Shown one piece after another: positions 54,474-63,062 of a stretch of 64,000 nt of DNA. Source of the stretch: Chitinophagaceae bacterium (GTDB lineage: Bacteria > Bacteroidota > Bacteroidia > Chitinophagales > Chitinophagaceae); contig JAIEMK010000016.1 of assembly GCA_019752295.1 (NCBI GenBank), forward strand, positions 22,876 through 86,875, read 5' to 3'. Below the pieces are notes generated by a model. The model worked only from the letters and a program-made list of their open reading frames with translations. It was not told the DNA's origin and did not search any database. The first letter of the stretch is position 1, and every line of letters starts with the position of its first letter. The position numbers were made by a program, and so were the translations under genes.

Positions 54474-54501
54474 GCCCCCCGAGCAATCGGGGGGCTTTTT
54501 T
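54474..54501 (+). terminator. Strong terminator after hpf
   Basis: A nine-base GC stem GCCCCCCGA/TCGGGGGGC around GCAA, followed by six T. Confidence 0.95.
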
Positions 54502-54631
54502 ATGTCCTAAACTCAGATTTTATACAAGTCATTAATCAACCAACGCCCCGCCATCATTGATCTTCAGAGTAGTAGAGCGAGATGTTGGGCAAACTCTGTT
54601 GAAAACTGTTTTAAAATTTTTGCTTCAAAAT

Positions 54632-54661
54632 TTTGCTGAATAAAGTTTTCCATTACCTTTG
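54632..54661 (+). promoter_or_regulatory. Promoter of the tRNA-tuf cluster
   Basis: TTTG at 54632 and TACCTTTG at 54654, spacing 18. Transcription would start about 30 bases before tRNA-Thr. Confidence 0.7.
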
Positions 54662-54695
54662 CCATCCCAAAAAAAGGGATAGTTCTTTGTGTTAT

Positions 54696-54768
54696 GCCGA
54701 AGTAGCTCAGTTGGTAGAGCAGCTGATTTGTAATCAGCAGGTCGCGGGTTCGAGTCCCATCTTCGGCT
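54696..54768 (+). tRNA. tRNA-Thr (anticodon TGT)
   Basis: Acceptor GCCGAAG/CTTCGGC, anticodon stem GCTGA/TCAGC with loop TTTGTAA giving TGT. First of the four-tRNA cluster ahead of tuf. Confidence 0.97.
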
Positions 54769-54852
54769 CAGTTTTGCATTAAGCAGGATGCCTCAAATTG
54801 CGAATCGATTTATCGTTTCGAAAGGTATCTCTTCATAACTTTGCAAACCCAA

Positions 54853-54935
<83 letters not shown>

Positions 54936-54938
54936 CAT

Positions 54939-55000
54939 TGACTGCCGAAGCTTCAGCGTAGGAAGTCATTGACCGCCGAAGCTTTAGCGAAGGTGGTCAT
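54939..55000. repeat. Two imperfect 31-bp tandem units
   Basis: Units 54939-54969 and 54970-55000 share 26 of 31 bases. Each begins TGACyGCCGAAGCTT and ends GTCAT, and each is partly self-complementary (TGACCGCC against GGTGGTCA). Confidence 0.85.
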
Positions 55001-55040
55001 AAAAACCGATCTGGAAACAGATCACTAGTTCTTTTAAATC

Positions 55041-55100
55041 AAAAGTCGAAAGTCAAAAATCAAAACAAAATTTTTGAGTTTTTACTTTTTAATTTTGACT
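55041..55100. repeat. GTCAAAA-type inverted repeat
   Basis: AAAAGTCGAAAGTCAAAAAT is followed, after an AT loop, by TTTTTACTTTTTAATTTTGA, an imperfect reverse complement. The units match those around 12.6 kb. Confidence 0.7.
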
Positions 55101-55107
55101 TATAAAA

Positions 55108-55180
55108 GCGGAAGTAGCTCAATTGGTAGAGCGATAGCCTTCCAAGCTATAGGTCGCGAGTTCGACCCTCGTCTTCCGCT
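55108..55180 (+). tRNA. tRNA-Gly (anticodon TCC)
   Basis: Acceptor GCGGAAG/CTTCCGC, anticodon stem ATAGC/GCTAT with loop CTTCCAA giving TCC. Confidence 0.97.
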
Positions 55181-55243
55181 CAGTGATAGTTGTGCTAAAG
55201 GGTTGGTTGTAGAAATCAATCTACTCTTTAGCACTCCTTTCAA

Positions 55244-55315
55244 GCCTATGTAGCTCAGGGGTAGAGCACTTCCTTGGTAGGGAAGAGGTCGTGAGTTCGA
55301 TTCTCACCATCGGCT
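55244..55315 (+). tRNA. tRNA-Thr (anticodon GGT)
   Basis: Anticodon stem CTTCC/GGAAG with loop TTGGTAG giving GGT. The acceptor GCCTATG against CATCGGC has one T-C mismatch at the fourth pair. Confidence 0.93.
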
Positions 55316-55478
55316 CTGTTTTATTTGGATACCAACAGAAGAGCAGACTGGTGATTGATGGAATGGGTATCAAGAAAACAAATTCTGCAAAAGACGAAAG
55401 TTGGCTGCACTTTATAAATTTTAACCGGGTCTCTTTTGATCCGACTATTTTAAAAAACACAACTAAAAACCGATAAAA

Positions 55479-56669
55479 ATGGCAAAAGAGACCTTCAAGA
55501 GGGAAAAACCTCACGTAAACGTAGGTACCATTGGTCACGTTGACCATGGTAAAACTACTTTAACTGCAGCTATCACCATGATCCTGTCTAAAAAGGGTAT
55601 GGGTAACGTTGCAAAGAATTATGACGAAATCGATGGCGCGCCCGAAGAAAAAGAGCGTGGTATCACTATCAATACTGCTCACGTTGAGTATCAAACTGCT
55701 AACCGTCACTATGCGCACGTTGACTGTCCTGGTCACGCCGACTATGTGAAGAATATGATTACTGGTGCTGCTCAGATGGACGGTGCTATCTTAGTTGTGG
55801 CTGCTACCGATGGTCCGATGCCTCAAACTAAAGAGCACATCTTGTTGGCTCGTCAGGTAGGTGTACCTCGTATCGTTGTTTTCATGAACAAAGTTGACTT
55901 GGTTGATGATCCTGAGTTATTAGAACTAGTTGAAATGGAAGTTCGTGAATTGTTAACCTCTTATGGTTTCGATGGCGATAACACTCCAATCATTCAGGGT
56001 TCTGCTACACTGGGTCTTGCCGGTGAACCAAAATGGGTTGCTAAGATCGAAGAATTAATGGATGCTGTTGATACATATATTCCTTTGCCTCCTCGTCCGG
56101 TTGATTTACCGTTCCTGATGAGTGTGGAAGACGTATTCTCTATCACTGGTCGTGGTACTGTTGCTACTGGCCGTATCGAAAGAGGTCGTATCAAAGTGGG
56201 TGAAGCTATTGAGATCGTAGGTCTGATGGAAGCTCCATTAAGCTCAACTGTTACTGGTGTTGAGATGTTCAAAAAATTACTTGACGAAGGTGAAGCTGGA
56301 GATAATGCAGGTTTGTTATTACGTGGTATTGAGAAAAGCCAAATCCGTCGTGGTATGGTTCTTTGTAAGCCAGGTTCTATCACTCCGCATACTGAATTCA
56401 AAGGTGAGGTTTACGTATTGAGCAAAGAAGAAGGTGGACGTCACACTCCATTCTTCAACAAATACCGTCCTCAGTTCTACTTCCGTACAACTGATGTAAC
56501 TGGTGAGTGTGCTTTGCCTGAAGGAACTGAAATGGTTATGCCTGGTGATAACATCGGTTTAACTGTTAAATTGATTCAACCAATCGCAATGGAAAAAGGT
56601 TTGAAATTTGCGATTCGTGAAGGTGGCCGTACCGTTGGTGCTGGTCAGGTTACTGAAATTTTAAAATAA
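55479..56669 (+). CDS. tuf: Elongation factor Tu
   Basis: This 396-residue GTPase delivers aminoacyl-tRNA to the ribosome. Seen: P-loop [11 protein letters not shown] (residues about 18-28), switch region [40 protein letters not shown] and NKVDLV. Domains 2 and 3 follow, ending AGQVTEIL. It is preceded by the tRNA cluster and followed by a hairpin and tRNA-Trp. Codon choice looks highly optimised (GGT, CGT-rich). Confidence 0.98.
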   Translation: MAKETFKREKPHVNVGTIGHVDHGKTTLTAAITMILSKKGMGNVAKNYDEIDGAPEEKERGITINTAHVEYQTANRHYAHVDCPGHADYVKNMITGAAQMDGAILVVAATDGPMPQTKEHILLARQVGVPRIVVFMNKVDLVDDPELLELVEMEVRELLTSYGFDGDNTPIIQGSATLGLAGEPKWVAKIEELMDAVDTYIPLPPRPVDLPFLMSVEDVFSITGRGTVATGRIERGRIKVGEAIEIVGLMEAPLSSTVTGVEMFKKLLDEGEAGDNAGLLLRGIEKSQIRRGMVLCKPGSITPHTEFKGEVYVLSKEEGGRHTPFFNKYRPQFYFRTTDVTGECALPEGTEMVMPGDNIGLTVKLIQPIAMEKGLKFAIREGGRTVGAGQVTEILK

Positions 56670-56724
56670 GCTAAGCCGGTGGCTTTTAGCTTTTAAGCAA
56701 ATATTTACTATATTTGCGATACCA

Positions 56725-56765
56725 CTAAAAGCTGTCTTGATTTATTCAGGATAGCTTTTAGTTTT
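56725..56765 (+). terminator. Terminator between tuf and tRNA-Trp
   Basis: CTAAAAGCTGTCTT and AGGATAGCTTTTAG form a 14-base stem with G-U pairs over a nine-base loop, followed by TTTT. A TATATTTG box at 56709 lies just before it and may be the promoter for tRNA-Trp. Confidence 0.65.
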
Positions 56766-56767
56766 CT

Positions 56768-56838
56768 ACGGGCATGGTGCAACGGTAGCATACGGGTCTC
56801 CAAAACCTTTGATCTGGGTTCGAATCCTAGTGCCCGTG
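56768..56838 (+). tRNA. tRNA-Trp (anticodon CCA)
   Basis: Acceptor ACGGGCA/TGCCCGT, anticodon loop CTCCAAA giving CCA. The outermost anticodon-stem pair is a C-T mismatch. It lies between tuf and secE, the usual place in Bacteroidota. Confidence 0.95.
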
Positions 56839-56918
56839 CTGATGAATTTGAGGCGTATTTTGATTGGAGAAAATTGGATTTTTGGAAGAGGTGGTTTTAA
56901 GATTACTAAAAAGAAAAC

Positions 56919-57113
56919 ATGAACAAGATCACAACTTATTTTAAAGAGAGTTACCGCGAATTGCTGGAAAAAGTAACCTGGCCTACCTGGATACAATTAC
57001 AGCAAAGCACTGTGATTGTGTTGGTAGCAACCGTTATCATTACCGCAATGGTTTGGATAATGGACTTCTCAAGTAACCAATTGCTTAAATTGATTTATTC
57101 ACTTTTCAAGTAA
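56919..57113 (+). CDS. secE: Preprotein translocase subunit SecE
   Basis: This 64-residue single-spanning membrane protein stabilises SecY in the translocon. Seen: KESYRELLEKVTWPTWIQLQQST, the conserved amphipathic SecE segment, then one transmembrane helix (about residues 30-50). It lies six bases from nusG, the universal secE-nusG pairing. Confidence 0.95.
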   Translation: MNKITTYFKESYRELLEKVTWPTWIQLQQSTVIVLVATVIITAMVWIMDFSSNQLLKLIYSLFK

Positions 57114-57119
57114 CCGATC

Positions 57120-57731
57120 ATGGAAGCAGTTGAAATAATTGACGAACAAGGCGCAGCAGCACCACCTCAGCCAGAGACCAAATGGTACGTTTTGCGCGTG
57201 GTGAGCGGTAAAGAACGCAAGGTAAAAGAGTATCTGGATAAGGATTTGGTGAGAAACGGATGGACAACCATCGTTAAGCAGATTTTTCTGCCTATGGAGA
57301 AAGTGTACAAAGTGCAGAACGGTAAAAAAGTAATGCGCGAAAAAAACTATTTCCCCGGATATGTGATGATGGAAGTATTGGATGGTAAATTATCGGATGA
57401 TATTGTACAGCATATCAGCAATATCAGCAACGTCATGCATTTTTTGACCGACGGAAAGGGATCTAAAGGAAATATCATTTCTCTTCGTAAAAGCGAAGTA
57501 AATAAAATGCTTGGTAAGGTTGATGAGATGAACGATTTGGGCGGAGTAAGCATGAGCGAACCGTTTATTGTTGGCGAGACTATCAAAATTATTGAAGGAC
57601 CTTTCAACGATTTCAATGGTGTGATTGAAGAAGTAAACGATGAGAAGAAGAAGCTGAAAGTAACCGTAAAAATCTTTGGACGTTCTACTCCGGTGGAGTT
57701 AAACTACATGCAGGTAGACAAAATAAATTAA
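57120..57731 (+). CDS. nusG: Transcription termination/antitermination factor NusG
   Basis: This 203-residue factor binds RNA polymerase and couples it to ribosomes or Rho. An N-terminal NGN domain (KWYVLRVVSGKERKVKEYL, FPGYVMMEV) is followed by a C-terminal KOW motif at PFIVGETIKIIEGPFNDFNGVIEEV. A short acidic N-terminal extension precedes the NGN domain. Normally followed by rplK, here it is followed by a terminator and a sugar cassette. Confidence 0.96.
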   Translation: MEAVEIIDEQGAAAPPQPETKWYVLRVVSGKERKVKEYLDKDLVRNGWTTIVKQIFLPMEKVYKVQNGKKVMREKNYFPGYVMMEVLDGKLSDDIVQHISNISNVMHFLTDGKGSKGNIISLRKSEVNKMLGKVDEMNDLGGVSMSEPFIVGETIKIIEGPFNDFNGVIEEVNDEKKKLKVTVKIFGRSTPVELNYMQVDKIN

Positions 57732-57760
57732 TCTGTTTTATATAGTAATTGAGCTTGTTT

Positions 57761-57795
57761 AAGCCACTCCATTTGGGGTGGCTTAATTTTTTTTT
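57761..57795 (+). terminator. Terminator after nusG
   Basis: AGCCACTCC and GGGGTGGCT pair over a short loop, followed by nine T. It separates nusG from the inserted sugar cassette. Confidence 0.85.
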
Positions 57796-57888
57796 AAGGT
57801 TATTGGACGAAACTAAGTTTTTTTGGGGATTTATTGATAATTTCATGAGGTTAATCATTTTAATGCATTCTTTAATAGTGCACTGACC

Positions 57889-58737
57889 ATGCGTGTAGCT
57901 TTTTTGATAATAACTTATACCAATCCAAAGCAAACAGAGCGGATGATCAGGGCCATGCAGGATGATGATTTTGATTTTTACATACACGTGGATGCTAAAT
58001 TCCCCCTTTCGAGCCACGATCATCTCAGGAAAATCCCCAATGTTTATTTTATTAAAAATAGAGTGGATGTACAATGGGCTGCATTTAGTACCATTCAGGC
58101 AGAGTTTAATTCCATCCAGGAAATCCTCAATACCAAAAGGACTTACGATTTTGTATCGCTGATGAGCGGGCAGGATTACCCTATCAAATCTGTGGAGGAA
58201 ATAAAGCAGTTTTTTGAAAACCGCAAGGGTAAGCTGTTGCTAAAATACAGGGCTTTTGAAGGAGATTGGGAAGAAGCTAAAATTCGGGTATCGCGTTATT
58301 ACCTTACTAATTACCGGTTTTATGGGCAGAATGTGCTGGAACGAATAATCAATAAGATTTTGCCCGAAAGAAAGCCGCTAAAAGAAGGGATGAAGTTTTA
58401 TGGAAGTTCAATGTTCTGGGCTTTACCCACCCATGTTCTGGAATATGTGCTGCATGAGGTTGACCGAAATAAAAAAGCAAAACGTTTTTATAATTATACA
58501 TGGGCGCCCGATGAGTTTCTTTTTCAAACAGTAGTACTGAATTCAAAATTTGCAGCGAGTGTAAGCAACGAAAATTGCCATTATTACAAACACCTTCCAA
58601 AGACGCCGAATCCCAAATTACTTGAAGTGGCTGATCTGAAAGATATATTTTTATCTGACAGAATACTGGCTCGTAAATTTGATATGGTTAAATTCCCCGA
58701 TGTATTGGACCAAATAGATGCGATTATAAAAAAATAA
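57889..58737 (+). CDS. GT14-like beta-1,6-N-acetylglucosaminyltransferase (core-2/I-branching type)
   Basis: This 282-residue glycosyltransferase is similar to GT14 enzymes. Seen: the N-terminal VAFLIITYTNPKQTERMI, FYIHVDAK, VQWAAFSTIQAEFNSI, FVSLMSGQDYPIKSVEEI and WAPDEFLFQTVV. It is predicted to add a sugar (GlcNAc or xylose) to a polysaccharide or protein acceptor in the cytosol. It is the first gene of the three-gene insertion between nusG and rplK, 10 bases before the ketoisomerase gene. The acceptor is unknown. Confidence 0.85.
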   Translation: MRVAFLIITYTNPKQTERMIRAMQDDDFDFYIHVDAKFPLSSHDHLRKIPNVYFIKNRVDVQWAAFSTIQAEFNSIQEILNTKRTYDFVSLMSGQDYPIKSVEEIKQFFENRKGKLLLKYRAFEGDWEEAKIRVSRYYLTNYRFYGQNVLERIINKILPERKPLKEGMKFYGSSMFWALPTHVLEYVLHEVDRNKKAKRFYNYTWAPDEFLFQTVVLNSKFAASVSNENCHYYKHLPKTPNPKLLEVADLKDIFLSDRILARKFDMVKFPDVLDQIDAIIKK

Positions 58738-58747
58738 AAGACAGGAT

Positions 58748-59131
58748 ATGGCTTATTTGATGAATCTGGTGAATTTTAAAGACAACAGAGGTGCACTAAC
58801 TGTATTGGATAATGCCGATAGGTTATTGCCTTTTAAAATCAGGCGGGTATTTTACATTTACAATGTGGATGCTTCGATGCGCGGTGGTCACCGTCACCAC
58901 GAAACGGTGCAGGCCGCTATCTGTATTCAGGGCTCTTGCAGGGTGTATAGTAATGATGGGGAAAAGGAAGAAGATTATTTACTGGACGACCCTTCTAAAT
59001 GCCTGATACTTGAAACCAAGGACTGGCATAAGATGTACGATTTTACCCCGAATGCAGTCCTGCTGATATTTGCGTCAACTACTTTTGATTCTTCTGATTA
59101 TATTTTTGAACCCTATCCCCAAAAATCATGA
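58748..59131 (+). CDS. FdtA/QdtA-type sugar 3,4-ketoisomerase (cupin)
   Basis: This 127-residue cupin is similar to FdtA/QdtA and the WxcM C-terminal domain. Seen: the N-terminal [43 protein letters not shown] and [23 protein letters not shown], with His residues of the active site in RGGHRHH. It isomerises dTDP-4-keto-6-deoxyglucose to its 3-keto form, preparing it for amination. The stop overlaps the next gene by four bases. Confidence 0.88.
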   Translation: MAYLMNLVNFKDNRGALTVLDNADRLLPFKIRRVFYIYNVDASMRGGHRHHETVQAAICIQGSCRVYSNDGEKEEDYLLDDPSKCLILETKDWHKMYDFTPNAVLLIFASTTFDSSDYIFEPYPQKS

Positions 59132-60213
59132 TACCTTATGATGATCTTTCGAAAGTGAATGCACAATACAGTGCTTCTTTTCAGAGTCGCTTCAGTGAAT
59201 TTCTGGAGAAGGGTTGGTATATACTGGGGGCAGAGGTAAAAAGGTTTCAACACGATTTTGCAGCTTATCATGGAATGAGCAACTGTATTGGCGTTGCCAA
59301 TGGGTTAGATGCGCTAACGCTTTCGTTGGTTGCGCTTGATTTGCCCAAGGGGTCGGAAGTGATTGTTCCTTCCAATACCTATATTGCTACCATACTTTCG
59401 ATTATCCACTCCGGACATATACCTGTGTTGGTTGAACCGGATATCAATACCTACAATATCGATCCCTCCAAAATTGAGGAGGCTGTTACGCAGCAAACAA
59501 AAGCTATTATGGTGGTTCATTTATACGGCAAATGCTGCGATATGGATCCGATAAAAGCTGTTGCTGATAAATACGGAATACCCATTATTGAAGATTGTGC
59601 GCAGGCGCATGGCGCAAAGTATAAGGGCCATCTTGCAGGCACTTTTGGATTATTGAATGCATTTAGTTTTTATCCCAGCAAGAACTTGGGCGCACTGGGC
59701 GATGCGGGTGCTGTGCTTACCAATGATGAACGTTTGGCCGAAACTTTAAGAAGGCTCAGAAATTATGGCTCTCACGAAAAGTACTATAACGATTTGGTGG
59801 GCTACAATAGCCGCCTTGATGAACTGCAGGCGCTTTTTCTACAAATAAAACTGCCCTATCTCAATCAGATTAATGAATATAAACGCAAACTGGCGGGTTT
59901 ATACCAGCAGCACCTTAAAAAAGATTTTATATTGCCGGCAGTTCAGGAAGATTTTTACGACGTGTATCATATATACAATGTGCGACATGTGGAGCGAGAC
60001 CGCTTAAAAGCCTATCTTTTGAAACTAGGAATCGGCACAGAAATACACTATCCGGTTTCGCCATCGCGGCAAAAAGCCATGAAGGGACTTTTGAAACAGT
60101 ATTCGTTTCCGATTTCAGAACAAATTCATGCCACGAATCTAAGCTTACCTTGTTCGAATTGCCATACGGAATCGCAGATTAGCAGGGTGATAGAAGCCCT
60201 GAACGCATTTTAG
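59128..60213 (+). CDS. FdtB/QdtB-type sugar aminotransferase (DegT family)
   Basis: This 361-residue PLP-dependent enzyme follows the ketoisomerase with a four-base overlap, typical of fdtA-fdtB or qdtA-qdtB. Seen: [42 protein letters not shown] and [17 protein letters not shown] with the PLP Lys. It would give dTDP-3-amino-3,6-dideoxyhexose (Fuc3N or Qui3N). No acetyltransferase gene follows. Confidence 0.9.
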   Translation: MIPYDDLSKVNAQYSASFQSRFSEFLEKGWYILGAEVKRFQHDFAAYHGMSNCIGVANGLDALTLSLVALDLPKGSEVIVPSNTYIATILSIIHSGHIPVLVEPDINTYNIDPSKIEEAVTQQTKAIMVVHLYGKCCDMDPIKAVADKYGIPIIEDCAQAHGAKYKGHLAGTFGLLNAFSFYPSKNLGALGDAGAVLTNDERLAETLRRLRNYGSHEKYYNDLVGYNSRLDELQALFLQIKLPYLNQINEYKRKLAGLYQQHLKKDFILPAVQEDFYDVYHIYNVRHVERDRLKAYLLKLGIGTEIHYPVSPSRQKAMKGLLKQYSFPISEQIHATNLSLPCSNCHTESQISRVIEALNAF

Positions 60214-60278
60214 CCTGCTCCCAGAATGGTAATTTCTAAAAAAAATTGGGATATGTTTTAAAATCTAAAACCTTTCAT

Positions 60279-60286
60279 TACCTTTG
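60279..60286 (+). promoter_or_regulatory. -7 box of the rplK operon promoter
   Basis: TACCTTTG, 88 bases before the rplK ATG, gives the ribosomal operon its own promoter after the sugar cassette. A -33 TTTG at the usual distance is not seen. Confidence 0.5.
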
Positions 60287-60374
60287 CCGCCCCAAAAGTT
60301 CTTTTTAGAAAGAATGATTGACTTTGGGAGTCTCGATATAATGTCGGGACGATATCACCAATAAAATCTAAAAA

Positions 60375-60818
60375 ATGGCAAAAGAAATCTCAGGCTACGT
60401 AAAGTTGCAGGTGAAAGGCGGTCAAGCCAATCCAGCACCTCCAGTAGGTCCGGCCCTTGGTTCAAAGGGTGTTAACATCATGGAGTTCTGTAAGCAATTT
60501 AATGCTAGAACGCAAGACAAAATGGGAAAAGTAGTTCCTGTTTTAATTACAGTGTATACCGATAAGTCGTTCGACTTCGTTATCAAAACCGCACCGGCTG
60601 CAGTTCAGTTAATGGAAGCTGCAAAAATTCAGAAAGGTTCAAAAGAGAGCAATCGCGACAAAGTGGGCAAAGTAACTTGGGAACAAGTTGAAGCTATCGC
60701 TAAAGACAAGATGACCGATCTGAACGCATTTACTTTAAACAGCGCAATGAACATGGTTGCAGGTACGGCCCGTTCAATGGGTATTACTGTTGACGGAAAA
60801 GCTCCTTGGGAAAATTAA
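60375..60818 (+). CDS. rplK: 50S ribosomal protein L11
   Basis: This 147-residue protein binds 23S rRNA at the GTPase centre. Seen: [37 protein letters not shown] and the C-terminal [12 protein letters not shown]. The next gene rplA begins 25 bases later. Start of the rplKAJL-rpoB operon. Confidence 0.98.
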   Translation: MAKEISGYVKLQVKGGQANPAPPVGPALGSKGVNIMEFCKQFNARTQDKMGKVVPVLITVYTDKSFDFVIKTAPAAVQLMEAAKIQKGSKESNRDKVGKVTWEQVEAIAKDKMTDLNAFTLNSAMNMVAGTARSMGITVDGKAPWEN

Positions 60819-60843
60819 TTATTCACCTTAAATCATTTAGAAA

Positions 60844-61536
60844 ATGTCACTTACTAAAAAAAGAAAAGTAGCAGTAACTAAGGTGGATAAAAACAAAATT
60901 TATTCCCTTAAAGAAGCAGCTAACCTCGTAAAAGAAATTAATTGTACCAAATTCGATAGTTCGGTTGATCTGCATATTCGTTTAGGAGTTGATCCTAAGA
61001 AAGCAGACCAACAGGTTCGTGGTACTGTATCATTACCACACGGTACTGGTAAAACAAAAAGAGTATTGGTTTTGTGTACTCCTGATAAAGAAGCTGCTGC
61101 AAAAGAAGCAGGTGCTGATTATGTTGGATTAGACGAATTCATCACAAAAATTGAAAGCGGTTGGGTAGATATCGACGTAATTGTTGCTACTCCTTCTGTA
61201 ATGCCTAAGATTGGTAAATTGGGTAAAATATTAGGACCACGTAACCTGATGCCAAACCCTAAAACCGGTACTGTAACAAATGATGTTGCTGCTGCTGTAA
61301 ATGAAGTAAAGGGCGGTAAGATTGCTTTCAAAGTTGATAAAGCAGGTATCGTACACGCTTCAATTGGTCGTATATCATTTGCTCCTGAAAAAATTTCAGA
61401 GAACAGCACTGAGTTGATCAATGCAATTCTGAAACTGAAACCATCTTCTTCTAAAGGTACTTACCTGAAAGCAGTTAGTATGGCAAGCAGCATGAGCCCT
61501 GGTATTACATTAGACACCAAATCATTAATCAACTAA
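60844..61536 (+). CDS. rplA: 50S ribosomal protein L1
   Basis: This 230-residue protein binds the L1 stalk of 23S rRNA. Seen: [31 protein letters not shown] and the central [21 protein letters not shown]. In many bacteria L1 represses its own operon by binding the mRNA leader. Confidence 0.98.
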   Translation: MSLTKKRKVAVTKVDKNKIYSLKEAANLVKEINCTKFDSSVDLHIRLGVDPKKADQQVRGTVSLPHGTGKTKRVLVLCTPDKEAAAKEAGADYVGLDEFITKIESGWVDIDVIVATPSVMPKIGKLGKILGPRNLMPNPKTGTVTNDVAAAVNEVKGGKIAFKVDKAGIVHASIGRISFAPEKISENSTELINAILKLKPSSSKGTYLKAVSMASSMSPGITLDTKSLIN

Positions 61537-61594
61537 TCCTGGTGATCGTTTGCTAACACATTCGAAATGACCCGGGTTGATAAAAAAATTAGTT

Positions 61595-62215
61595 ATGACT
61601 AAAGACCAAAAAAATGAAGTTATTGAACTCTTGAAAGAGAAGTTCACACAATACAATAACTTCTATATTACAGATACCGAAGCACTAACTGTAGAGCAGG
61701 TATCTAAATTACGTCGCACTTGCTTTGATAAGCAGGTTGAGATGAAAGTTGCAAAAAATACATTGATCCGTAAAGCTTTGGAATCATTAGATTCAGAAAA
61801 ATATGCGGGTATTTATGATTCTTTGCATAATGTAACAGCATTGATGTTCTCAGAGAATCCGAAAGAACCGGCTGTAATTATTACATCTTTTCGTAAAGGA
61901 AGCAACACCGAAAAGCCCATTCTAAAAGCGGCATTTATTAATGGTGATGTGTATACCGGTAACGAAAATCTGAAAGCACTTACACAGATCAAGTCTAAGA
62001 ATGAATTGATTGGTGAAGTAATTGGATTGTTACAATCACCTGCTAAACGTGTGATCGCTGCATTGTTGCATCACCACGAGCAGAAAGCAGAAGGAACTGC
62101 AGTTGTTGCTGAAGCAATTGAAGCAACAGCACCAGAAGTACCTGCTGCAGAAGCACCTGCTGCAGAAGCACCTGCTGCAGAAGCACCTGCTGCAGATGCA
62201 CCGGCAGAAGCATAA
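61595..62215 (+). CDS. rplJ: 50S ribosomal protein L10 with a repetitive C-terminal tail
   Basis: This protein of about 206 residues forms the base of the L7/L12 stalk. Seen: RRTCFDKQVEMKVAKNTLIRKAL in the N-terminal RNA-binding domain. The C-terminal tail after residue about 165 contains repeats of AAEAP encoded by a near-perfect 15-bp tandem sequence. E. coli L10 is about 165 residues, so the tail is an extension. The ATG at 61595 is used, with an upstream TTG at 61577. Confidence 0.95.
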   Translation: MTKDQKNEVIELLKEKFTQYNNFYITDTEALTVEQVSKLRRTCFDKQVEMKVAKNTLIRKALESLDSEKYAGIYDSLHNVTALMFSENPKEPAVIITSFRKGSNTEKPILKAAFINGDVYTGNENLKALTQIKSKNELIGEVIGLLQSPAKRVIAALLHHHEQKAEGTAVVAEAIEATAPEVPAAEAPAAEAPAAEAPAADAPAEA

Positions 62216-62347
62216 TTTAATTGGATGTGATAATAATATTGCATCCACTAAAATATCCCAGGCCTGAGGGAAAATAAAGGCAATTTTTTTAAACCCTCCG
62301 CCGGAGTATCCGAAAGGAAACCATGAAGGCGGAAAAAATTCAAAAAC
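62216..62347 (+). other. Structured spacer between rplJ and rplL
   Basis: This 131-base gap contains GGATG paired with CATCC at 62224-62246 and TCCGCC paired with GGCGGA at 62301-62337, the second shortly before the rplL start. Such hairpins may adjust L12 levels (inference). Confidence 0.4.
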
Positions 62348-62722
62348 ATGGCAGATATTAAAGCATTAGCTGAAACATTAGTAGGCTTAACAGTTAAACA
62401 AGTACAAGAATTAGCAGACGTTTTAAAAGCTGATTACGGTATTGAACCAGCAGCAGCAGCAGTAGTAGTTGCAGCAGGTGGCGGAGACGCAGCAGCAGCA
62501 GTGGAAGAAAAAACTGCATTCGATGTAGTTTTGATTAGCGGTGGTGCTAGCAAATTAACTGTTGTTAAAATCGTTAAAGAATTAACTGGCTTGGGCTTGA
62601 AAGAAGCAAAAGACTTAGTTGATGGCGCTCCTAAAGCAATTAAAGAAGGCGTATCTAAAGCAGAAGCTGACGAAATCGCTGGTAAATTAAAAGACGCAGG
62701 TGCTGAAGTAGAAGTTAAGTAA
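62348..62722 (+). CDS. rplL: 50S ribosomal protein L7/L12
   Basis: This 124-residue acidic stalk protein recruits translation factors. An N-terminal dimerisation helix is followed by an Ala-rich hinge ([20 protein letters not shown]) and a C-terminal domain [58 protein letters not shown] shown by its position at residues 57-124. It is followed by a strong terminator. Confidence 0.98.
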   Translation: MADIKALAETLVGLTVKQVQELADVLKADYGIEPAAAAVVVAAGGGDAAAAVEEKTAFDVVLISGGASKLTVVKIVKELTGLGLKEAKDLVDGAPKAIKEGVSKAEADEIAGKLKDAGAEVEVK

Positions 62723-62743
62723 TTAACCTACTGAACATATTAG

Positions 62744-62771
62744 CCGGCAGAACATTTCTGCCGGTTTTTTT
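62744..62771 (+). terminator. Terminator after rplL
   Basis: An eight-base stem CCGGCAGA/TCTGCCGG over a five-base loop, followed by seven T. Confidence 0.9.
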
Positions 62772-62810
62772 GTGGGTTTATTAAAATATACTAATTTAGT
62801 AGACTAGATG

Positions 62811-62846
62811 AAAGTTAAAAGTTAAAATTCAAAAGTCAAAATCAAA
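62811..62846. repeat. GTTAAAA/TTCAAAA/GTCAAAA short repeat
   Basis: AAAGTTAAAAGTTAAAATTC and the following AAAAGTC unit resemble the tract at 12.6 kb. It lies between rplL and the rpoB promoter. The 340-base gap otherwise holds the promoter at 62897. Confidence 0.7.
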
Positions 62847-62896
62847 GATTTCACATATCTTTTTCCACAATTCTGGGTTTGGCCCAAAATTTGTTT

Positions 62897-62925
62897 TTTG
62901 TTTTTCCCTTAATTCATTAGCTTTG
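62897..62925 (+). promoter_or_regulatory. Promoter of rpoB
   Basis: TTTG at 62897 and TAGCTTTG at 62918, spacing 17. It lies in the 340-base leader between rplL and rpoB, so rpoB can be transcribed independently. Confidence 0.7.
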
Positions 62926-63062
62926 CATCCTTTATTTTGGGCAATTTAGCGGGTGGACATTTTTATCGTTTTTGTTTGAATGGTGAATGCGCCGATTGTA
63001 CGCTAAGAGAATCTTTACATTCTCCCCAAAACTTTTCGTACTAAAACCGGTTTTACACATAT

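Noticed and set aside
55291..55476. 61-residue frame between tRNA-Thr and tuf
   Set aside because: It starts inside the tRNA gene and has no recognisable features.
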